A DNA stretch of 9,770 bases from Chlamydiota bacterium (GTDB lineage: Bacteria > Chlamydiota > Chlamydiia > Chlamydiales > Simkaniaceae): contig JAKQGT010000167.1 of NCBI GenBank assembly GCA_029556005.1, forward strand, positions 1 through 9,770, given 5' to 3'. This document shows positions 6,751 through 9,770 of this stretch, in pieces; the first letter of the stretch is position 1; each line of letters opens with the position of its first letter. The translations under genes and the position numbers were made by a program. The notes below the pieces were generated by a model, which saw nothing but the letters and a program-made list of their open reading frames with translations, was not told the DNA's origin and ran no database searches.

Positions 6751-7272
6751 ATGTTCTATTTTGTAACGACACTTGGCATCGCTTTACTGATTGTCTTCTT
6801 ACTTCTCCTTTTTACCTTAAAAAATGGCATCTCTCCGATGCCAACATCCCCTAAAGTACGCATGCATTTGCTCTCTCTACTTCCCGATTTAGAAGAAGGG
6901 ACGATTGTCGAACTTGGATCGGGGTGGGGGAATCTTATCTTCCCTCTTGCGAAAAAGTATTCCAAATGTAAGGTAATTGGGTATGAGAACTCGCCGATTC
7001 CTTATATTTTTTCTTCCCTCTTAAATCATGCTCCGAATCTCAAAATCATGCGGCAAGATTTTTTCGAAAAGTCTTTGCAAGATGCTGATTTGGTAGTATG
7101 CTATCTTTATCCGAAAGGAATGGAGCAGCTCAAATCTAAGTTTGAGAAGGAGCTGAGACCTGGAACAAAAGTCGTTAGTCACACTTATGAAATCCCGGGA
7201 TGGACTCCCCATGAAACGATTGAGGTGGATGATCTCCGCTGCTCAAAAATCTATCTTTACGAGGTTGTATGA
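6751..7272 (+). CDS. membrane-anchored class I methyltransferase of the FAM173/ATPSCKMT type
   Basis: A 173-residue protein with one N-terminal membrane helix (about residues 4-23, FVTTLGIALLIVFLLLLF) followed by a SAM-binding domain. Motif I is IVELGSGWGN (52-61) and the acidic residue after strand 2 is in GYENSP (78-83). It follows the layout of eukaryotic FAM173 lysine methyltransferases (ATPSCKMT/ANTKMT) and their bacterial relatives: a Pro-Thr motif after the anchor (MPTSPKVR, 30-37), motif I, Tyr-Glu-Asn, then VVCYLYPKGMEQL (115-127), ELRPGTKVVSH (134-144) and PGWTP (149-153). Known eukaryotic members methylate lysines of mitochondrial ATP synthase subunit c and ADP/ATP translocase. By analogy a membrane protein is the likely substrate, which is inference. 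The next gene overlaps its stop by ATGA. Confidence 0.8.
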   Translation: MFYFVTTLGIALLIVFLLLLFTLKNGISPMPTSPKVRMHLLSLLPDLEEGTIVELGSGWGNLIFPLAKKYSKCKVIGYENSPIPYIFSSLLNHAPNLKIMRQDFFEKSLQDADLVVCYLYPKGMEQLKSKFEKELRPGTKVVSHTYEIPGWTPHETIEVDDLRCSKIYLYEVV

Positions 7273-7877
7273 TTATCTCCATCTATTTTGCAGGGACTAT
7301 TGCTAAAGATCATGAAGTGATGGAATCGATGTGGACTCAGGAAGATTTCAAGATCCTTCAAGACCATCTTTCTCCTCATACCCTCAACTGCATGAATCCG
7401 GCTCATCGTAGAGATGACCCTAATGATCGTCAATCGATCTTTGGAAGGGATATGACACAAGTGTTTCTTGCCGATCTGATCTTTGTTGATGGACGCCACC
7501 GTCGCGGCTTAGGTGTAGGTGCAGAGATGATGTGGGCGAAGTTTCATGCCAAGCCTCTTCTGATGCTGATTCCAGAGGAGACATACTACCGTAAAAGCCA
7601 TGTAGAAGTATTAGGGGATCATGTCGCAGAATATCTCCATCCCTTTGTCGATGCTCTTTGTGATCAAATCGTCTCCACAGTAGAAGAAGGGGCAGAGTGG
7701 ATTCACAAATGGGCAAAAGGAGAAGTGGAAGCCCTTAGAGATCTGACGACCGTTTACAAGGCCATGCGCTATTATCAAGAGACCCAATTCGAACAAGATA
7801 CACCGATGAAAGAAATCATTACATCGACTGATGAGATCCAAAAAAAGTTTCAAACCATTCCATCGCTAGCCCTATGA
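7269..7877 (+). CDS. nucleoside 2-deoxyribosyltransferase-like protein
   Basis: A 202-residue protein whose first half fits the nucleoside 2-deoxyribosyltransferase superfamily. It has an N-terminal strand with IYFAGTI (5-11), then GRDMTQVFLADLIFVDG (59-75) where Asp69 and Asp74 lie in the usual substrate-side positions, then RRGLGVGAEMMWAKFHAKPLLMLIP (78-102). Glu86 in GAEM is the likely catalytic glutamate. Family enzymes move a deoxyribose between bases or hydrolyse nucleotides. The last 90 residues (HVEVLGDHVAEYLHPF onward) are helical and not part of the core I recognise. GAGG at 7261-7264, inside the upstream gene, is four bases before the ATG, and ATGA overlaps the methyltransferase stop, so the two are coupled. 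Nucleoside salvage would suit an intracellular bacterium, but the substrate is unknown. Confidence 0.78.
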   Translation: MIISIYFAGTIAKDHEVMESMWTQEDFKILQDHLSPHTLNCMNPAHRRDDPNDRQSIFGRDMTQVFLADLIFVDGRHRRGLGVGAEMMWAKFHAKPLLMLIPEETYYRKSHVEVLGDHVAEYLHPFVDALCDQIVSTVEEGAEWIHKWAKGEVEALRDLTTVYKAMRYYQETQFEQDTPMKEIITSTDEIQKKFQTIPSLAL

Positions 7878-7999
7878 AATGGTTTTTGCTTCTGGTTTCA
7901 TCAATGATCCACCTCCACTGTCAGCAACAGTTTTTCGTTTATTCTTTGCACAAAATACTCTTAAGCGCTCTCGGTCGAGCGATGATCTCTCTATTTTGA
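7874..7999 (+). CDS. doubtful 41-residue ORF with signal-peptide-like N-terminus
   Basis: The ATG overlaps the stop of the deoxyribosyltransferase-like gene as ATGA. The product begins MKWFLLLVSSMIHLHC, one Lys and a hydrophobic stretch ending in Cys16. This resembles a secretion signal, but the residues before the Cys (LHC) do not make a proper lipobox. The rest (QQQFFVYSLHKILLSALG) shows no motif. There is no Shine-Dalgarno. It may be a small coupled peptide, the head of a truncated gene, or chance. Its last codons overlap the end of the opposing broken gene. Confidence 0.25.
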   Translation: MKWFLLLVSSMIHLHCQQQFFVYSLHKILLSALGRAMISLF

Positions 8000-8005
8000 G
8001 AGAGA
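7986..8005. repeat. hairpin between convergent small ORFs
   Basis: TCTCTCT and AGAGAGA form a 7-bp stem around the loop ATTTTG (7993-7998), preceded by a smaller CGCTC/GAGCG hairpin at 7966-7981. It sits where the plus-strand operon and the minus-strand broken gene end, so a bidirectional transcription stop is possible. Neither side has a T-run, which argues against a classical terminator. Confidence 0.3.
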
Positions 8006-8144
8006 GGTAAGTAAAGAGAGTCCTGCGGTCTCAATCGTTAGATTTATCCACTCGTATTCACCAATCACAAAGGGATTCAGGAGCTCTGACACCGATCCTT
8101 CTTCAAAGGTCAGGGGTGACGCTTCAAAGAGACTTCTTTTTCAT
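7991..8144 (-). pseudogene. small frameshifted gene, about 49 codons, unknown function
   Basis: On the minus strand, ATG at 8144 starts MKKKSL and then meets TGA at 8126-8124. If one T of the TTT before this point (CTCTTTGAA) is removed, the frame continues as EASPLTFEEGSVSELLNPFV, then IGEYEWINLTIETAGLSLL, to a TAG at 7993-7991. This 44-residue tail has a coding-like composition and no other start codon of its own except a GTG within it. It may be an inactivated small gene, the 3' remnant of a larger one, or a sequencing slip. The ATG lies in the last bases of a solitary copy of the 34-bp element end, so that start may have been created or moved by the element. Confidence 0.45.
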
Positions 8145-8177
8145 ATAGCTAAAACTGTTTAAAATTGGGATGATTTA
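8144..8177. repeat. solitary third copy of the 34-bp MITE end
   Basis: The sequence runs TATAGCTAAA, ACTGTTTAAAAT, TGGGATGATTTA. It differs from the left end of the 5079-5248 element at a few positions (TTTAT versus ACTGT, and one G versus T) and from the right end at about four. No matching inverted partner is seen to its right, where the macro-domain gene begins to be encoded, so it is a half or truncated copy. The bases that follow do not match the internal sequence of the complete element. Confidence 0.7.
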
Positions 8178-8178
8178 G

Positions 8179-8219
8179 AGTTCCCTTTATTCTCATGGAT
8201 TCATTGAGAAAGGGGAGCT
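8179..8219 (-). terminator. candidate stem-loop at the end of the macro-domain gene
   Basis: Bases 8181-8195 (TTCCCTTTATTCTCA) pair with 8205-8216 (TGAGAAAGGGGA) with a small bulge and one G-T wobble. The nine-base loop holds the stop codon of the macro-domain gene. In the direction of transcription it is followed by CTCTAAATCATCCC, not a T-run, so termination would be atypical. Confidence 0.35.
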
Positions 8220-9205
8220 ATTTTGGATTCCCAGGCATTCTTAGCTGCGACTAAGTGCATAGGATTGCTCTGAAGATAGGCAAAAATGATAAGATCGAAT
8301 TTTTTGGGGTTTTGTTCTACATACTCCCTGACAGTTGCAAAAGCGATATCTTGCGCTTCTTGAACAGGATAGCCGAAAATGCCTACAGAAATGGCAGGAA
8401 AGGCAATGGAACGGATGCTACTTTTGGCAGCTTCTATTAAACAGTTCTGGTAAGCATCTGCTAAGAGTTTCTGTCGGTTGGGAGTTCCTCCCTTAGGACC
8501 CGCTGTATGGACAATAGAGTGGACCTGGGAGTTGCATTTTTGAATATTGTGAGAGCCTGTCACTTTGGCTTCCCCTGTATTGATGCGGTGGCCTGGACGA
8601 ATTTCGGGAATGGCTTCACATTCTTTTAGTAGATTAGGTCCTGCGGCTCTATGAATAATCCCATCAATCCCCCCTCCACCTAAAAGAGTTGTGTTGGCTG
8701 CATTAACAATGGCTTCTACAGGGGACTGGAGTAAGTCGCCCGTTTGAATACAGATCGTTGTTGTTCCAATTTGTGTTGAGCAATCGAGCGGTTCCATAAG
8801 CCCTTTGGGGTTGGGATCCTTAGGCACTTGAGGGTTAGGATGCCTGGGCCTTTCGGGATGGGGGTTCCTAGGTATTTCTGGATGCCAGTTTAGGGATTTA
8901 TTAATCAAGAGTGTAGAGCCACCTAGCACCGCTGTGCAAAGAGCTTGGGTTTTCCAAGAGACCTCTGTCCATGCTTTCGCGAGTGTGATTAATACAAGGG
9001 GAAGCATGTCGCTGCTATTGAGCTCCTCTTTCGTGTGGGGTTGGAGGAAGGTATGGGCGATGGATGATAAAGCAAATAAGGTGCCTTGAGATTGCAGAAC
9101 CTCTTTACTTAGGAGTTGGTAGCGGGAACAGGTAGCGTAGTAGCCCAGTCCGACAAGGCCGTGAAGAATGAGAGATTTCGTAAGGGTTGAGACTTCTGTA
9201 TTCAT
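8201..9205 (-). CDS. macro-domain protein (MacroD/YmdB-like) with hydrophobic N-terminus and Pro-rich linker
   Basis: A 334-residue protein. Residues 1-105 contain several moderately hydrophobic segments (LILHGLVGLGYYATC, LPLVLITLAKAW, ALCTAVLGGSTLLI), suggesting membrane association. Residues 107-135 form a Pro-rich linker of repeats. The macro domain fills about 145-330. It has GDLL (156-159), NAAN (168-171), the loop GGGGIDGIIHRAAG with Asp181 as the likely catalytic residue, HTAGPKGG, and the phosphate loop AISVGIFGYP (271-280). MacroD enzymes remove mono-ADP-ribose from protein or act on O-acetyl-ADP-ribose. Start choice: ATG 9205 has AGGAG eight bases upstream and overlaps the C48 gene's stop by ATGA; the in-frame ATG at 9223 has neither. 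The layout of membrane segment, Pro-rich linker and catalytic domain resembles chlamydial ChlaDub1, so export to host membranes is plausible inference. Confidence 0.88.
   Translation of the reverse strand: MNTEVSTLTKSLILHGLVGLGYYATCSRYQLLSKEVLQSQGTLFALSSIAHTFLQPHTKEELNSSDMLPLVLITLAKAWTEVSWKTQALCTAVLGGSTLLINKSLNWHPEIPRNPHPERPRHPNPQVPKDPNPKGLMEPLDCSTQIGTTTICIQTGDLLQSPVEAIVNAANTTLLGGGGIDGIIHRAAGPNLLKECEAIPEIRPGHRINTGEAKVTGSHNIQKCNSQVHSIVHTAGPKGGTPNRQKLLADAYQNCLIEAAKSSIRSIAFPAISVGIFGYPVQEAQDIAFATVREYVEQNPKKFDLIIFAYLQSNPMHLVAAKNAWESKIAPLSQ
8804..8875 (-). repeat. three in-frame 24-bp repeats encoding the Pro-rich linker
   Basis: Within the macro-domain gene, 72 bp encode IPRNPHPE, RPRHPNPQ and VPKDPNPK, three copies of the 8-residue pattern xP[R/K]xP[H/N]Px. 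A partial unit (WHPE) precedes them. The DNA copies have diverged at third positions, so the array is not a recent expansion. The segment should be an extended, basic spacer. Confidence 0.75.
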
Positions 9206-9770
9206 CGCTTCCACTCCTGACATGTAAAATAAGGGATCACCGTTTTGCGAAAATCGGCAATCATCCTTTGGGCAGGCCCAATTTCCAGTGCATTAAAATC
9301 AACACGAGGATTTTCACAGAGTTTTTGAATAAAATAAAGGACCCAGACTCCACATTGGTAGGGATCTGGCTGCAATTTTTTTTGGATTTTGCTTTCAAAG
9401 GTGAAAGGAGCATCTCCAGGAAATTTTTCTGAAAGGTCTGCAGCGCATGTTTTTAATGTCGCTGTGATTTCTTCAAAGTTTCCATAGTTTTGTTTACTGT
9501 CATAATATTCAACCACCCGTGTATCGAGATTTACATAAATAAGGGTCCAATGGTTGGATGTGACATGAAGTGGCATAAAGAGTTCTCTATATTTTCTCTC
9601 TTCACAAATGCCTATAATCTCTTTTGATAATCCATTCACTCCCCAAAGGAAGGGCATGCCGAGTAGAGGCTCGGGATCTTTAGGGTGTAGGGCTTTAATA
9701 CGAGGATAGTAGTCTACAATATCGTAATTGCTGAGCCATTTGCGATAGCGACTCCTGCAAGCCTTCCGAA
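9202..9770 (-). CDS. C48 (Ulp1/ChlaDub-like) cysteine protease, 5' end outside window
   Basis: About 188 C-terminal residues are visible, open to the window edge. A conserved-looking upstream part includes YYPRIKALHPKDPEPLL. The complete C48 catalytic set is present: His in SNHWTLIYV (codon 9552-9550), Asp in VEYYDSKQN (9501-9499), oxyanion Gln and nucleophile Cys in DPYQCGVWVL (Cys at 9354-9352). C48 enzymes cleave ubiquitin, SUMO or NEDD8 from proteins, and some pathogen members are acetyltransferases (YopJ relatives). The HW...D...QCG spacing favours the protease branch. The N-terminal part, which in ChlaDub proteins holds the membrane anchor, is not visible. It overlaps the macro-domain gene by ATGA and is transcribed first. 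A host-directed deubiquitinase-type effector is the likely role. Confidence 0.85.
   Translation of the reverse strand, partial: RKACRSRYRKWLSNYDIVDYYPRIKALHPKDPEPLLGMPFLWGVNGLSKEIIGICEERKYRELFMPLHVTSNHWTLIYVNLDTRVVEYYDSKQNYGNFEEITATLKTCAADLSEKFPGDAPFTFESKIQKKLQPDPYQCGVWVLYFIQKLCENPRVDFNALEIGPAQRMIADFRKTVIPYFTCQEWKR
9214..9218 (-). promoter_or_regulatory. ribosome binding site AGGAG deciding the macro-domain start
   Basis: AGGAG lies eight bases before ATG 9205, inside the last codons of the C48 gene. It is the best Shine-Dalgarno in the window and selects ATG 9205 rather than ATG 9223. Confidence 0.7.

Noticed and set aside
8804..8875. Tandem repeat as a CRISPR or minisatellite
   Set aside because: The units are in frame inside a coding sequence, have no spacers and have diverged at third codon positions.
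9206..9223. ATG 9223 as start of the macro-domain gene
   Set aside because: It lacks a Shine-Dalgarno, whereas ATG 9205 has AGGAG eight bases upstream and the ATGA overlap used by the other coupled genes here.

Overview
The window looks like chromosome of an environmental (amoeba-associated) member of the Chlamydiae, order Parachlamydiales in the broad sense. Two things suggest this. First, mutS, a small unknown gene and a divergent dnaG lie together; from memory this matches the mutS-CT793-dnaG neighbourhood of Chlamydia trachomatis, which I could not check here. Second, a C48 (Ulp1/ChlaDub-like) cysteine protease gene is coupled to a macro-domain gene, which fits an intracellular bacterium that acts on host protein modifications. 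The genus cannot be fixed from the sequence alone.

Layout. Positions 1-2685 (minus strand) hold a small helical protein gene followed by mutS, with an ATGA overlap; the mutS 3' end runs off the window. A 53-bp divergent promoter region (2686-2738) separates them from dnaG (2739-4532, plus). dnaG overlaps the end of a convergent class I methyltransferase gene (4513-5073, minus) by 20 bp. Next is a 170-bp fully palindromic MITE-like element (5079-5248), then a DCC-family thiol-redox-like gene (5275-5631, plus) and a convergent orphan gene (5674-6123, minus).

Positions 6124-6750 are an AT-rich stretch with no convincing gene but with an imperfect palindrome. It leads into a tightly coupled plus-strand pair: a membrane-anchored FAM173/ATPSCKMT-like methyltransferase (6751-7272) and a nucleoside 2-deoxyribosyltransferase-like protein (7269-7877). 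A doubtful 41-codon ORF is coupled behind them. Positions 7991-8177 hold a small minus-strand gene that reads through only if one base is removed, abutting a third, solitary copy of the MITE end. The right end (minus strand) is the effector-like operon: a C48 protease, partial at the window edge, overlapping by ATGA a macro-domain protein with an N-terminal hydrophobic region and a Pro-rich repeat linker.

Functionally there is a housekeeping half (mismatch repair, primase) and an accessory half (methyltransferases, nucleoside enzyme, redox-like protein, mobile repeats, putative effectors). The signals most worth following are the C48/macro operon, the palindromic element with its solo end, the frameshifted small gene, and the near-leaderless promoter geometry at three genes.
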